64,000 bases of DNA from Phallusia mammillata (lineage: Eukaryota; Chordata; Ascidiacea; Phlebobranchia; Ascidiidae), in assembly GCA_003260075.1 (NCBI GenBank), contig QLIY01000426.1, positions 31,540 through 95,539 of the forward strand. Reading direction: 5' to 3'. The first letter of the stretch is position 1. Every line of letters starts with the position of its first letter. Positions 12,501 through 24,692 of the stretch are shown piece after piece. Under the pieces are notes generated by a model, which worked only from the letters and a program-made list of their open reading frames with translations, was not told where the DNA came from and did no database searches. Position numbers and translations under genes: made by a program.

Positions 12501-15500
12501 CCCACTTCAACTCAAAATTTTTCAACTCAAATTTAAAAAAAAAATAATTAGCCCAATGTGTTTAACCTTATTGTTCTTTCTGGCCCAGATAAAGAAGTGT
12601 AAAAATGTCATTAGCCCCTTTTGTTGTAAATATAAACTTGTTTTATTGCGACACTTGCTGTTAAACATAGTAAACCATTTTCATATTTCTGGTGGGTGTC
12701 AACAAAACTGCCCCCAAAGGTACAAACTCACCATTATCATTATGTAGTCCTGACTCTAGACTCCATATGCTCGATTACCAGAAATCATCAAACATTGCTT
12801 CCTAATTGCACATTATGCATTTTTTGCTCCCTTTGGTACATGTACAGTTATTTGCATTAAATATTATTCTTTGTTCAGGTGCGAACCATTACTGCTCTTG
12901 CTTTGGCTGCTCTGGCTGAAGCAGCAACACCTTATGGTATTGAATCATTTGACAGCGTACTTAAACCATTGTGGAAGGGTATCAGAACACACAGGTAAGC
13001 TACAGAGGGTGTAATTAAATGCTGATTTACGTGAGCAAGATATGGATAATTTTTTCATGGTTCAAATGTTTGATTTGGGAGAAGTATCAGCTAAATAGGG
13101 CGTCAAACTCAATATATTCTACACATTCACATTGTTAAATCTTTGAGGTTGGGCATCACTGTGGCTGCATGCTACTTTGGTACATATCATAAGTGATGCA
13201 TGGTATACAAAAAATAAAACACTTTCCATTTTACTGTTCTGGGTCCAATAAAAGGTATTGCCAACTAGTGTGCTTGGGGATCTGTGGACAGATTGTCAAA
13301 AAAAGAACCCTTTTGTTTGTTATTTTATTTTTTTCATTGCAACCCTGCATAAGTTGTACTCACAAAAACACAAACTGCTTTAGTGAGATTAGAACCAATA
13401 ACCTTGTGCTTGAGGCCACAGAAAATGTAAACAGTCGATATGTTTGGTCTTGACAAGTGCTCTTGTGTTAAGGCAATGCTATATAACATTGTACTTATTT
13501 CCTTACAGAGGAAAAGGTCTTGCTGCCTTCTTGAAAGCCATTGGCTATCTTATTCCACTTATGGATGCTGAATATGCAAACTACTACACAAGGGAAGTTA
13601 TGTTGATTCTTATTCGAGAGTTCCAATCCCCTGATGAAGAAATGAAGAAAATTGTCCTAAAGGTACCATTAAAACATATCCTTCCTCAAAGCGTATGATT
13701 GAAAGCCATGTTTGGTAACACAGAACATTTAGTCATCGTATTCGCTTACTTAGCAGTGACCGAACTTAAATCTGGTCCATATATGCCTGTTGGAAGTCTG
13801 CCAGGAATTTTTTTTGCTGCTTTGTACTCAGCTTTTCCAAAAAGGATTTTTAAATTTTCTGTTTTTTGTTTTTCTGGCGTAGTTGCATAAGTTGTACTGA
13901 GAAAAACACAAATTGCTTTGCTAAGATTTGAACCAACAGTCACAAATTTTTTGGATGAAATACTAATAAAAATGTGTATAACTTCAGGTGGTAAAGCAGT
14001 GCTGTGCAACTGATGGTGTTGAGCCACCTTACATCAAAGCAGAGATATTGCCACCTTTTTTCAAACACTTCTGGAACCACAGGATGGCTTTGGACAGACG
14101 CAACTATCGACAGTTGGTTGATACCACTGTGGAGATTGCTAACAAGGTGAAAACACATTAAGTTGTAGAATATTATGCTCTTTGTTTATGTCTTTAATTG
14201 ATAAGGAAACCTATAACGTGCCAAGCATTGCCCAAAAGTTAGCCAAGATAGCCAGTGTTTAACATTAGTTCTTATCACTTGAGTAGGGTTGAAGGTTAAA
14301 CAACATTGTTTATAGAAGTTGGGTATAAGTAAAATATAATTTTTAGATTTCTGTTTAAAAAGTGGGTTGAAAACTAAATATGCATGTTATGTAGGTGGGT
14401 TCAGCAGTGATTGTGCAGCGTGTGGTCGATGATCTCAAGGATGAAAATGAGCAATACAGAAAAATGGTTATGGAAACAATTGACAAAGTAAGTGTTAAAT
14501 AAATGGACTAAACTTGCATGCCAATATAAACATTTCAATCCTGAACTACTTTGGTATCAAGTTTTCAGTTTTGATGGCATCTATTCTAGGCTACTGCTGT
14601 TTCGTCCCTCATTAAACAACTGTTATTGTCCTGCTATTGGATATTATAACATCACTGTTATATGACATAAGTCTGATTTAAAATAAAACATTTCTTACTT
14701 ACCCCAAAAAAAGTTTTTATGATTCTGTCAATGTTGTCAAAATTAAAACCTTGTTTGTTGTTTTATCTTGGGTTTTAAACATTTAAATGTGCAGTTTATC
14801 TGCCTGAATACTGGTCCACCCTTATTATTTACTTATGAACCACCCCCCCCCCATGAGCAATACAGAAAAATGGTTATGGAAACAATTGACAAAGTAAGTG
14901 ATTTGCGGTAACTTTGCATGCCAACATAAACAATTCTGTGCTACTATGGTGTAAATTTGTTCATTTCTGACTTGTGGTGTTGTTCGACATTTATCGAACA
15001 ACTGTTTATGTCATGTAGTTGCCCAAAGTATTATCATGTTTTTGACATAACAACAAATTATTTCAAATACAACATTTTGTATGTAATCCTTAAAAGCCTT
15101 TTATGAATCTTGCATTGTTGATCAGAGTTAGACATTGTTTGTTGTTTATAGTCATGGGTCATGGGTGTTATACATTAATGCAACATTTGACTTCTTGGAT
15201 ACTACAGTACAGTTTGTGTCAACAAAATTGTCATATATCTAATCACTTTCGTCACTTGATTACAGATTTTAGCCAATCAGGGAGCAGCAGAAATTGACCA
15301 TCGCCTGGAGGAACAACTTATCGACGGAATTCTCTACGCCTTCCAGGAACAGACAACTGAAGATGTTGTCATGTTGAATGGATTTGGCACAGTTGTCAAT
15401 ACATTGGAGAAAAGAGTCAAGGCCTATCTTCCACAGGTTTGTAACTTCAGCAAAGTTGTACTTGTTAGATATTGGCTCCAGGACGACCAGAGTGGGTTAA

Positions 15501-18500
15501 TGAGGCATGTGATTGGAGATGTGACATATTAGTCTGTGTTATAGCTGCTCCAATAACGCTAAAAAAAGTATTTTGGTTTAAAAAAGCTATGCTGCCCCCC
15601 CCCCTGATTGGAGATGTGACATATTAGTCTGTGTTATAGCTGCTCCAATAACACTAAAAAAACTATTTTGGTTTAACAAAGCTATGCTGTTTATACTATT
15701 TTTTTACTTTTTTACCTGTAGAGTAGACCTATACATATCAGTTGAATCCCTACACAAGTGTTCCATATCTTCACAGGTTGAAACTTTAGCAAAGCTTGGG
15801 TAACACTGCAGTTACAGTTGGGGTTAGGTATTATCATTAAAAATTCAAAGAAACTAACCCAAAAATGGGCATCTCAACCCTACCCCTGTTTGGCCGCCAA
15901 TTAAATAATTTAGCTCCTGCACCACATATCGAAAATTAGCTAAATGTGCGGCTGACGTGAGTGATGGTGTAAGTAGCTCTATCAAGTTAAGACATCAATT
16001 TTAAATCCTTCTTAATTGTATCCTAAGATACTAGTATCGCACACTTGTACATAATGCCCTGGGATGTTTGGGAAGCCCTAACCTAAACCACCAATGTTTC
16101 ACACGTACTTTAGTTGGGGTAAATTTCGCTTTAAAACTTACCTTTTCTTGCAGATTTGTGGTACTGTTTTGTGGCGTCTCAACAACAAATCAGCGAAGGT
16201 CCGTCAACAAGCAGCTGATCTCATCTCAAGGATATCGGTTGTAATGTTGGCTTGTCAGGAAGAGAAACTTATGGGCCATCTTGGTGTTGTGCTGTACGAA
16301 TACCTGGGTGAAGAATATCCAGAGGTTCTGGGTTCAATCCTTCCCCCCCCCCGCAGATTTGTGGTACTGTTTTGTGGCGTCTCAACAACAAATCAGCGAA
16401 AGTTCGTCAGCAAGCAGCTGATCTCATCTCACGGATATCGGTTGTCATGTTGGCTTGCCAGGAAGAGAAACTTATGGGTCATCTTGGTGTTGTATTGTAC
16501 GAATACTTGGGTGAAGAATATCCAGAGGTTCTGGGTTCAATCCTCGGTGCCCTTAAATCCATTGTCAATGTCATAGGTATGTTTCTCTGATGTCGTAGTT
16601 CACATAAAAGGTACAAATTTGCAAGTGTTTGTTTAGCAAAGCACCAAGTATTGAAGACAAACATTAGATGCTTGGTGGTCTAACAAACAAATCGTCTGAA
16701 GTTCCCCCCCCCCAGTTCACATAAAAGGTACAAATTTGCAAGTGTTTGTTTAGCAAAGCACAAGGTATTGAAGACAAACATTAGATGCTTGGAGGTCTAA
16801 TAAACAAATCGTCTGAAGTGTTACCGTATTTTCACATATTTGTATGGTAGAAAAAACCCACACAGACATCTAAATCGACGAAAGATGATTGACCCCCCCC
16901 CCCCCCCCGTCCCCCAAAACACCTTAAAAAAAACACTGGACATGTGATGAATATCCTATGTTCTCGTAATACAAATTCTTGTAAATTGTGTAATCTGCCG
17001 GATTTTAAAAAAAAAATAGGTTTTCAAATTTTTCCAATTCCAAAAGTTTTCAAATTTTTGGTTTGCAAAACTCTTTGTATCGAATACAGCAATGATTTTA
17101 TCTGGCAAACTACATTTTTTACATTTTCATCACAGGAATGCACAAGATGACCCCTCCAATCAAGGACTTGCTTCCCAGACTGACTCCTATTCTTAAGAAC
17201 AGACATGAGAAGGTTCAGGAAAACTGTATTGATCTTGTGGGAAGAATTGCTGATCGTGGAGCAGAATACGTCAGCGCCAGAGAGTGGATGAGAATTTGTT
17301 TTGAACTTCTCGAGCTTCTCAAAGTAAGTATTGAAGATAAGGGCTTAATTAAGTAAAACGCATTTAATGTTTGTAAATGTTGTGATTTGGCAAAAACCAG
17401 GTATTGAATAACAATATTTTAATCCTGTTGACGTTCTAACGAGCTTTTGTGATATTGTCTGGTGCAGAATGGTTGCAGAAGGAAAAAAATATCACCAAAT
17501 GTACATAAAAATACTTTCGGTAGCAGATTTACCATTGCTTGAGCCTTAAGCTATGTGGGGTTAAAAAATGTCAAACGTTAAAATTGACCAGGGGTCAGGG
17601 GTCACGGTGGTTACTTTCAGCTTAACATCCCATTTGTTGGTGTCAAAAATTGGCTTTGCTTTGGGTATTATTCCATCAAAAACAAACAGTCCATAGCAAA
17701 TCAACACATAGATACTGCGACCATTGTGTATCAATTCTTGAACTTTTTACTTTTCTAATTTAAAAATGAATTTTGCTCCCAAACGTAGTTCCATGTATTG
17801 TGAGACCGAGTTCCATCAATCTAGCTTTTTTAAATCGCCTATTGGGGTCGGCGATACCGCTTTTGAGAACCACTGATAACCACATTGTAAGTCTTTAGGC
17901 CGATTCTGCTTGTCCAGCCTTGTAAGCACGAAGAAGTTGGGCAAAATATGGTAAAATTGGGTAAAGTCAAGCCCGATTCAAGTCCGTTTTATTAAAAGTC
18001 AACCCCGAACCCTTATTCAACCCGAAAAATCCGGCCCTACTCTGCACTAGTATGTAATATACTTAATATCTAACACCTTAACCTTTACAGGCTCACAAGA
18101 AGTCGATTCGTCGTGCCACCGTCAACACCTTTGGTTACATTGCCAAAGCTATCGGTCCTCACGACGTACTGGCAACACTTCTTAACAATCTGAAGGTTCA
18201 GGAGAGACAAAACAGGGTCTGCACCACGGTTGCCATAGCGATAGTGGCTGAAACCTGTTCACCGTTCACAGTATTGCCTGCACTCATGAATGAATACAGA
18301 GTGCCAGAACTGAATGTACAGAATGGTGTGCTTAAGGTATTTGTGAAGTTTTGGGGCTTAGTGGTGTAAAGTGAAACAAAATATGTGATTTATTTAAAAA
18401 CATGTCTACAAGAGAACTTGTATATGTAGCATACATCATGCAGACGTTTTAACAATCACTGTTGTCATCATCAGTGCATGTTGTCAATCTCCATGATATA

Positions 18501-20586
18501 TTCTACATATACAAGTACTCTAGCAGTTTTGTTTTCTTTTAAAAATCCGTGTATAGTGTTCCTAAATACTTGATATAGTTAAATAACTTGGAATTTTATT
18601 GAAGGGATATTTCGGTTTGTTGGTCCATTAACGCTTTTTCTTACTTAGTTTTTGGCCGGGCTAAGGACTTTGGTTCAAAAGTATTGTTTTAAGTAAAATA
18701 AAATCTTACCTAAAATGGTAATTGTTTCAATTGTGACCTCATTTACCGTTTATTAGTAAAAATATAGCGTGCAGTGTAACACAGTACGTAAGATAAGTGC
18801 TCCCCCCCCCCCTGTTGTCAATCTCCATGATATATTCTACATATACAAGAACTCTAGCAGTTTTGTTTTTCTTTTAAAAATCCGTGTATAGTGTTCCTAG
18901 ATACTAGATATAGTTAAAGAACTTGGAATTTTATTGAAGGGATATTTCGGTTTGTTGGTCCATTAACGCTTTTTCTTACTTAGTTTTTGGCCGGGCTAAG
19001 GACTTTGGTTCAAAAGTATTGTTTTAAGTAAAATAAAATCTTACCTAAAATGGTAATTGTTTCAATTGTGACCTCATTTACCGTTTATTAGTAAAAATAT
19101 AGCGTGCAGTGTAACACAGTACGTAAGATAAGTGCTCGACCAAGCACAACCTCATACAGTTCTGACAAATTTCTATTGCACAAAATTGTTTGTTTTTCCT
19201 TACTAACTATCTACACCTTTTAACCAGGCGATGTCTTTCCTTTTTGAATACATCGGCGAAATGGGCAAGGACTACATTTACGCTGTTGTTCCATTGTTTG
19301 AGGATGCTCTTATGGAAAGAGATTTGGTCCATCGTCAAATTGCGTCAGCAGCTATAGGGCACATGTCGCTCGGAGTATTTGGGTTTGGCTGTGAGGACGC
19401 ACTCAATCACTTACTTAACTATGTATGGCCAAATGTTTTCGAAACTTCGCCCCATGTTATACAGGTATGTGGATTGCATGTTGATCATATATGTTCCTTT
19501 GTTAAGTCGCAAGTGCTCGGGCTATGGATCTTCCCCCCCCCCATTGCATGTTGATCATATATGTTCCTTTGTTAAGTCGCAAGTGCTCGGACTATTGTGC
19601 TGTACAGGTCTGTGCGTAATTTGTTACCACGCTGTGCAAAATAACAATACGTTATATAAGACGGGCAATCCAAGGTTGAATTAGATTATGCGACAATCTA
19701 ACTCTATGGTTCGTAATAGCTCTGCCTCATGATGAATTTGTATGTAGTCGTTATTATGGCCCCCCTTGACTGAAGAGGACACGTATTGTTTTGTCTGTAT
19801 TTTTCCCCAGTGTAACGCTGGGTTTATTCCAATCGTTTTGTCATGAAAAAAATGCTTCAAACTTGTTTAAATTTACGAACATGTTTGTTATTGACCTGAA
19901 GTTGATTTTCCCAAAGTTTGACCCTGGTTGACCCAAAGGTACCCCAACATGCCCCCAAAACGTTCATTTTAAAAAAATGGCTATACTTACTATAGTTCAC
20001 GATCCAGGAGTTTTTTTTCTTATTTTTTTGACCATATCCTATAAATTTGCTCGACTGTAATGGACCTCAGATGCGTTAAATCTAACCTTACTGTGTTATA
20101 CATCTTCAGGCTGTAATGTCGGCAATCGACGGATTCCGGGTATCTTTGGGCCCTACCCGCTTGCTCCAGTACTGTCTGCAAGGCCTGTTCCACCCCGCCA
20201 GAAAGGTAAGTTGAAAACACAATAGCCAATTTGCCAGGTCAGTGAATTCAAAATCTTTTTGTATTTCCCCCCCCCCTGTTATACATCTTCAGGCTGTAAT
20301 GTCGGCAATCGACGGATTCCGGGTGTCTTTGGGTCCTACTCGCTTGCTCCAGTACTGTCTGCAAGGCCTTTTCCATCCCGCCAGAAAGGTAAGTTACAAA
20401 CACAATAGTAAATTTGCCAGAACAGTGTTTCCAAAAATGTTTGTATTGTAGGTGCGGGATGTGTATTGGAAAATATACAATGGAGTTTACATTGGTGCCC
20501 AGGACTCACTTATCCCAGCCTATCCACGTATTTATAATGATGACAAAAATCAATATGTGAGATACGAATTGGATTACATTCTATAA
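6853..20586 (+). CDS. SF3B1: Splicing factor 3B subunit 1 (SF3b155), 22 exons
   Basis: Core U2 snRNP protein that grips the branch-site duplex during spliceosome assembly in the nucleus. Exons: 6853-7074, 7536-7637, 7996-8175, 8319-8428, 8515-9401, 9607-9817, 10370-10560, 11029-11136, 11445-11647, 11819-11930, 12327-12449, 12879-12994, 13509-13662, 13988-14146, 14395-14487, 15266-15436, 16357-16576, 17136-17323, 18091-18336, 19228-19464, 20293-20388, 20452-20586. All introns are GT/AG and the phases join to 1340 codons (human 1304). The N-terminus carries the ETPG/WDETP repeats that bind U2AF-homology motifs, mainly in exon 5. The rest is a HEAT superhelix ending in RYELDYIL. Residues equal to human H662, K666 and K700, which are mutated in leukaemia, are all conserved (ARHTGIK, DEQQK|VRT). 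Exon 5, the end of exon 15, and exons 17 and 21 are each present twice around C10 runs; the extra copies differ almost only at silent positions and are assembly artefacts. Confidence 0.97.
7239..7315. repeat. Cluster of TTCTCGAGAA palindromes in SF3B1 intron 1
   Basis: Three copies of the perfect 10-bp palindrome TTCTCGAGAA occur within about 75 bp, plus related CTCGA half-sites between them. Function unknown: a remnant of an inverted-repeat element or a protein-binding cluster are both possible. Confidence 0.6.
8656..9127. repeat. Duplicated piece of SF3B1 exon 5 around a C10 run
   Basis: 8656-8886 is repeated at 8897-9127 after the C run 8887-8896. The unit is 231 bp plus 10 filler bases, a shift of 241, which breaks the frame. 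Differences are mainly silent third-position changes. Removing one copy restores the exon phase. Confidence 0.9.
9438..9506. repeat. Poly-C run of 69 in SF3B1 intron 5
   Basis: Uninterrupted C in the intron after exon 5. It has the same length as the poly-G run at 200-268. Probably a placeholder for unresolved sequence. Any polyproline or polyglycine reading frame across it is spurious. Confidence 0.7.
12061..12295. repeat. Dispersed repeat R4 with GTCCCC hairpin, copy 1
   Basis: It begins with a hairpin (ggtccccttctctgatgggg) followed by ACACATATTGTTTTTGTCC, then a region shared with 19755-20035 (AAGTTGATT..., CCCTGGNTGACCCA, ATCCAGGAGTTT). Two more copies of the hairpin head lie at 63889-64000. 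It is in SF3B1 intron 10 and non-coding. Confidence 0.6.
14447..15258. repeat. Duplicated 3' part of SF3B1 exon 15 plus intron
   Basis: 14447-14842 is repeated from 14853 after the C10 run at 14843-14852, with many substitutions and indels in the intronic part. The exon remnant at 14853-14893 still ends in a good donor but lacks its acceptor half. It is an alternate haplotype, not an extra exon. Confidence 0.8.
15510..15690. repeat. Allelic duplication in SF3B1 intron 16 around a C10 run
   Basis: About 85 bp before the C run at 15595-15604 recurs after it with a few substitutions. Confidence 0.75.
16150..16576. repeat. Duplicated SF3B1 exon 17 around a C10 run
   Basis: The exon starting at 16154 is cut by the C run at 16343-16352 and restarts, with its own acceptor, at 16357. 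The encoded protein is the same in both copies; all base differences seen are silent. This pattern indicates alleles rather than mutually exclusive exons. Confidence 0.88.
16598..16820. repeat. Allelic duplication in SF3B1 intron 17; C16 run follows
   Basis: About 105 bp before the C10 run at 16704-16713 is repeated after it. A separate C run of 16 lies at 16893-16908 without an obvious duplicate on either side. Confidence 0.7.
17850..17876. mobile_element. Right terminus of a hAT-like element (solo end)
   Basis: The stretch TTTTGAGAACCACTG matches the right ends of the hAT-like elements elsewhere in the window. A matching left end was not found nearby, so it is a truncated remnant in SF3B1 intron 18. 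Confidence 0.4.
18446..19137. repeat. Repeat R1 copy and its allelic duplicate in SF3B1 intron 19
   Basis: R1 left and right signatures lie at 18446-18572. The stretch 18479-18801 recurs at 18813-19137 after the C11 run at 18802-18812. On the minus strand, 18446-18474 holds a hammerhead-like string (CTGATGA, a six-pair hairpin with one G-U, then AAAAC in place of GAAAC), so it is a decayed version. Confidence 0.65.
19473..19605. repeat. Allelic duplication in SF3B1 intron 20 around a C10 run
   Basis: About 58 bp after exon 20 is repeated following the C run at 19533-19542. Confidence 0.75.
19755..20035. repeat. Dispersed repeat R4 with GTCCCC hairpin, copy 2
   Basis: A more diverged copy of the element at 12061-12295, sharing the hairpin head and the AAGTTGATT and CCAGGAGTTT blocks. 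It sits in SF3B1 intron 20. Confidence 0.55.
20094..20440. repeat. Duplicated SF3B1 exon 21 around a C10 run
   Basis: Exon copy 20110-20205 and exon copy 20293-20388 are separated by the C run at 20267-20276. They encode the same 32 residues. The base differences seen are all silent, which fits two alleles under purifying selection. Confidence 0.88.
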
Positions 20587-20596
20587 TTTAATGGAA

Positions 20597-21120
20597 GGAA
20601 AATCTGTACAATAGCTTGAGTTTTGCGAAACGCCTTGTTTTTTGGTGTGAAAGTTCAAAAAAGCTGTACAGCATATTGATTTGGGCCATTTGTTTTCGCT
20701 GTACAGTTTGGGTTTTCGGATTTTGTAGCGATTTTGCTGTGAAATTTTTTAACAAATTAGATGTTCATCAAAAACTTTCCAAACCTTTCAAACAACGTTG
20801 CCTAACTTAATTTTATAGAATAGCTGTATATACACCCCAAACGGATGGCTAGTCACCCCCCCCCCGGAAAATCTGTACAATAGCTTGAGTTTTGCGAAAC
20901 GCCTTGTTTTTTGTGTGTAAAAGTTCAAAAAGCTGTACAGCATTTTGATTTGGGCCAAATTTACGTTTTTCGCTGTACAATTTGGGTTTTCGGGTTTTGT
21001 AGCGATTTTGCTGTGAAAACTATTTAGATGTTCATCAAAAAATTTTCCAACGCTTTTAAACAACGTTGCCTAACTTAGTTTTATAGAATAGCTGTATATA
21101 CACCCCAAACGGATGGCTAG
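20597..21120. repeat. Duplicated SF3B1 3' flank around a C10 run
   Basis: 20597-20855 recurs from 20866 with substitutions and indels after the C run at 20856-20865. It lies just after the SF3B1 stop codon, so it is probably 3' UTR. The candidate poly(A) signal AATAAA near 21211 lies after the second copy. Confidence 0.75.
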
Positions 21121-21603
21121 TCGAAAAAGAAAAATAAGTAAGCTTTTTCGCAGAAACTTTAAAATACAACAAATTAAACATATTTACGTTTTCATGAATT
21201 GAGCGTCGCAAATAAAATTGTAAATATTATGATGGCTTGAGTTTGTTTTTTGTGAAGGTTCACCAAACTACGGCCTATGTGGCCCTCGCATGTCATTTTT
21301 AATGCTAACCAGCCCGCTGTGAAGAAAGTTTGGTGGGCCTGCTCTCACCTAAACTATAAACGAATCTGGTTATCGCATGTCTAATTTGCCCAATTATTCA
21401 GGCGATAACTCAAAAGAGTTTACAAATCCCGTGCAGTAACACAGAATGTGCGATTAACCGGACTATTGTGTGCGGATTTCCTATCCGAGTAGTTCGAACA
21501 AAAAATGCCTGTGTTACTTTGGCCGTTTTGTTTGTGTGCCGGCCTGCCCTTTTGCCACGAACAATATGACCGGGTGGTTAGCAAAACCGCTTTGTGTTTA
21601 GAA

Positions 21604-21901
21604 CAGTGATCTCAAACTATGTGGCGTGAGAGGTTTCCAAGTATGCCGCAAAATATTCCCTGTTTCAAAGTGCAAATATTCCCTGGTGATTTAGGATTCA
21701 AGACTAAATACTGACGTGCATGGCAACATTCCAAAGCTCATATTTTTGTTGTTGGTAATGCAAAGCATCCTTACTCACCAGCATAAAGTTGTAAATTGAC
21801 ATTCTTTGAACAAATTTTTTATGTTTACCGGCGAAGTTTGCCGCGAAAGGAAATTTTAGTTATTTGATGGGCCGCATGCTTAAAAAGTTTAAGAACCACT
21901 T
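21604..21901. mobile_element. Non-autonomous hAT-like element
   Basis: The left end is CAGTGATCTCAAACTATG and the right end AGTTTAAGAACCACTT. The flanking 8-mers GTTTAGAA (21596-21603) and GTTTGGAA (21902-21909) differ at one position and are read as the target-site duplication. No transposase frame. Confidence 0.7.
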
Positions 21902-21909
21902 GTTTGGAA

Positions 21910-23938
21910 GGTTGTTTGTTCTAATCGTGTCCCGACCGTATGTGTGTTACCTAAGCAAGAAACTTGAGCGGCATGACCCAAACTCAATACTTGAGGAATT
22001 TGAACTACACTAAAGTCACTAACTCTCAGAGTAGAATAATCAATCAAATAGAAGTATAAATTAAATACTTGCAATAAAACGTCCCCACCCTGCCTAAAAA
22101 TCAACAAACTAGGCTACTCCCAACTTGCTTCCGCTAGATGGCGAAAAAGATCGATTAACCTCCTGAAGTTGGTGTTTCTTAAATTTTCTTAACTGAATAG
22201 GAAGGCATTTCTTTCGTTTAGGAAAATGGTTTTAAGCAAAGAACAATTTTCTTTCGTACATCACCAACCAATACTTGGTAAACGTTAAATATTCACCCTT
22301 TTTTTAAGAAATGTATATGCTAAATTCATGTAAGAGAACAGAATTATTTTTCAAGTTATTTTTAATCGAAGTGCGATTTTTTTCCGACTAATGTGTCACA
22401 CGCTTATACTTCGAATGAAACGTGTAACAAATAGGTCTATTTGACTACGCTATAGCGTTTAAAACAGTGCTTCTCACATTTTAAATGTACAGGCGTGCAT
22501 TTCAACACTGGTTTGAATTACTACACTAACAATTTAACAGTACGTGAAGCATAGATAACTTATGGCGAAAAGTTTTCTTTCTGTAGTGAAACCTGTTTTC
22601 ACGATAGCAAAATATAAATAAAATGCAATGCAGCTTAGCTACTTTATCACTGCAGCCATCTTACCAGTTGAAGTACCCAATTTATGAGTGCTTTATTGCA
22701 CATTCCCATGTTACACATTCCCACGTAACATTGATTAATTTTTGCGTTATGGGATTTAAGTGTATTATAGGCATATTTCCGTAATGTATTATCTACTCCA
22801 ACTGTATTCCCAAACCGCCCATACATATCCTTCAGCAAGTGTTACGTCACAAGCGTCGCGTTTGTGACGTAACGAGGTGCGTTTAATGGCGAACGCGTGT
22901 TAAGATATCGACCAAATTCCTTTGTGGCCGTCCGATGCTTGTTTTCGCAAAACGGCAAAGCTTCCTAATCAGTTAAAACACATCGCGTGTCCTTGCTATG
23001 ACCTTTGATTAGGAATTGTCTTTTGGGATTTTCGCATATATGAGACATGTTGCTTTGAATACTTTGTGATAAAAAGCCAAGAATATTCTTGAAATAGACT
23101 AAAACCGACAGCTTTTGTACACCTGCGTGTAGAACCAGTGCCAAAATTCTGTATATACGTTAACACAACACCAGATAAAGGTATTGTGACAACCTAAGAG
23201 TACTCAAATGTAATTAAATCTGAAAAATCAATTGCCAAAACGGAAACTCAATCTTTTAGGCAAGTACTTTATTCAACGATATTAAAGAAATTCAAGCTTA
23301 TACAAACAGGCCATTAATCCAAATAATAACGATTCTCCGAAATGCATCGGTACAAAACAAAAAAGCAACCGTTTCTACTTTATTTCCATATCGACCAGTA
23401 TATTTAGCCTAATTTGAAATTTGGACCGTGGAAAATTGTTTCAATATTCAGCCAAAAACAAAAAGTGGTTGATAAAACTAGTGGAAATTGGGTCTTGTTA
23501 TATTTTTCTTGCAAAAATCTACATTGGAATTGATTTTTTTGGCCCCTATCGTTAATACTACAACCAAGTCAATTTAGCTTAGGGATTTTTAACCCGATAT
23601 GATGCAAGTTTGAGCCGGCGGAGTCAATTGCAATAAAACCCGCGACACAAAAGTCAAAACTCAAACCCAATGTGTTGTGACACCCCAATTATAGGGCTGC
23701 CAAAAGCTATATGATAGCACTATGTGCATTCGCTTTGGGACATCAAAAATTAATTATCACCTAAATTGGTATCTTGTCAAATGAGTCTCGTCAAACCCGA
23801 TGTCGGATCACAGCAGGCGGATTTGTCCGGATTATCATTATTTACGCTTGTTGTTTATACGAAACCAAAGGTAGGGGTTAAGCAGGCAAAACAAGCTGCT
23901 AAACTCTTCGCAAAGGCCGAAAGACTTTTCGTGGTCCG

Positions 23939-24021
<83 letters not shown>

Positions 24022-24387
24022 TATACATATATGTATACATAAGAAGTCATGCTTTAGAAACGGATGCTGTTTCATATTGGTGTAGAAACGACACAATATG
24101 TACATCATTTTATTCTATAAAAGCCGCGAACAATTATTTACCTTTCTTGGCACTGCGAGTAGCTTAGCCTATTAGCATTGCACCCCCCCCCCTATTGGTG
24201 TAGAAACGACACAATATGTACATCATTTTATTCTATAAAACCCCCGAACAATTATTTACCTTTCTTGGCGCTGCGAGTAGCTTAGCCTATTAGCATTGGC
24301 AATTCCAACTTCTTAGCAACTGCATGTTTTTGAACAAACGGTTTTCTGCCATTAAAACCATGGCAAACTTTTAAACAAACCAAAATG
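21910..24387. other. Intergenic region downstream of SF3B1
   Basis: No gene is supported. A possible solo hAT-like left end (CAGTGCTTCTCACATTTTAA) begins near 22466. An 82-base poly-C placeholder lies at 23940-24021, and an allelic duplication flanks the C10 run at 24183-24192 (24076-24182 against 24193-24297). Polyproline and polyglycine frames over the poly-C are spurious. Confidence 0.5.
23940..24021. repeat. Poly-C run of 82 (probable gap placeholder)
   Basis: The longest homopolymer in the window. Same interpretation as the other long runs. Confidence 0.7.
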
Positions 24388-24543
24388 TTGACTGCAGACA
24401 GTGTACACTGCTTTGACCTATAAGGTCTCATCAATGCAGCTCGTGACAAGACATTAACCGTGCAAGCCTGTGATTCTAACAAACTGGAATTTCGTGACTT
24501 GGCAATACTAGATGAGATCTTATAGATCGTGTGCACTGTCTGT
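24388..24543. mobile_element. Repeat R2 with decayed hammerheads at both ends, inverted
   Basis: The left end read on the minus strand (24392-24441) gives helix I, TTGATGA, hairpin GACC-TTATA-GGTC, AAAGC, a helix III hairpin and a GTC cleavage triplet. C3 and G12 of the hammerhead core are mutated, so this copy should be inactive. The right end on the plus strand (24510-24543) repeats the motif (GATGA, GATC-TTATA-GATC, then TGTGCACTGTC) with the GAAACAG part deleted. The element therefore has ribozyme-derived inverted termini. Related copies lie at 39301-39575 and 52823-52872. Confidence 0.65.
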
Positions 24544-24692
24544 CATTGTGTTGCTTTAACAAAAATGTATTTCTCGACAGAGATAGATTGAAGGAAGTGT
24601 CCAACTTAATAGAAGTTTATAAAATTTGAAATGAAAGACATAGACGGATAAATATATAGGCTATATGTTTTGTTAAGTATGATTGCAAGTAT

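Noticed and set aside
16154-16576. Two copies of SF3B1 exon 17 as mutually exclusive exons
   Set aside because: The encoded peptides are the same, the first copy is cut off by a C10 run, and the same pattern occurs in introns and in VAChT, so it is an assembly effect.
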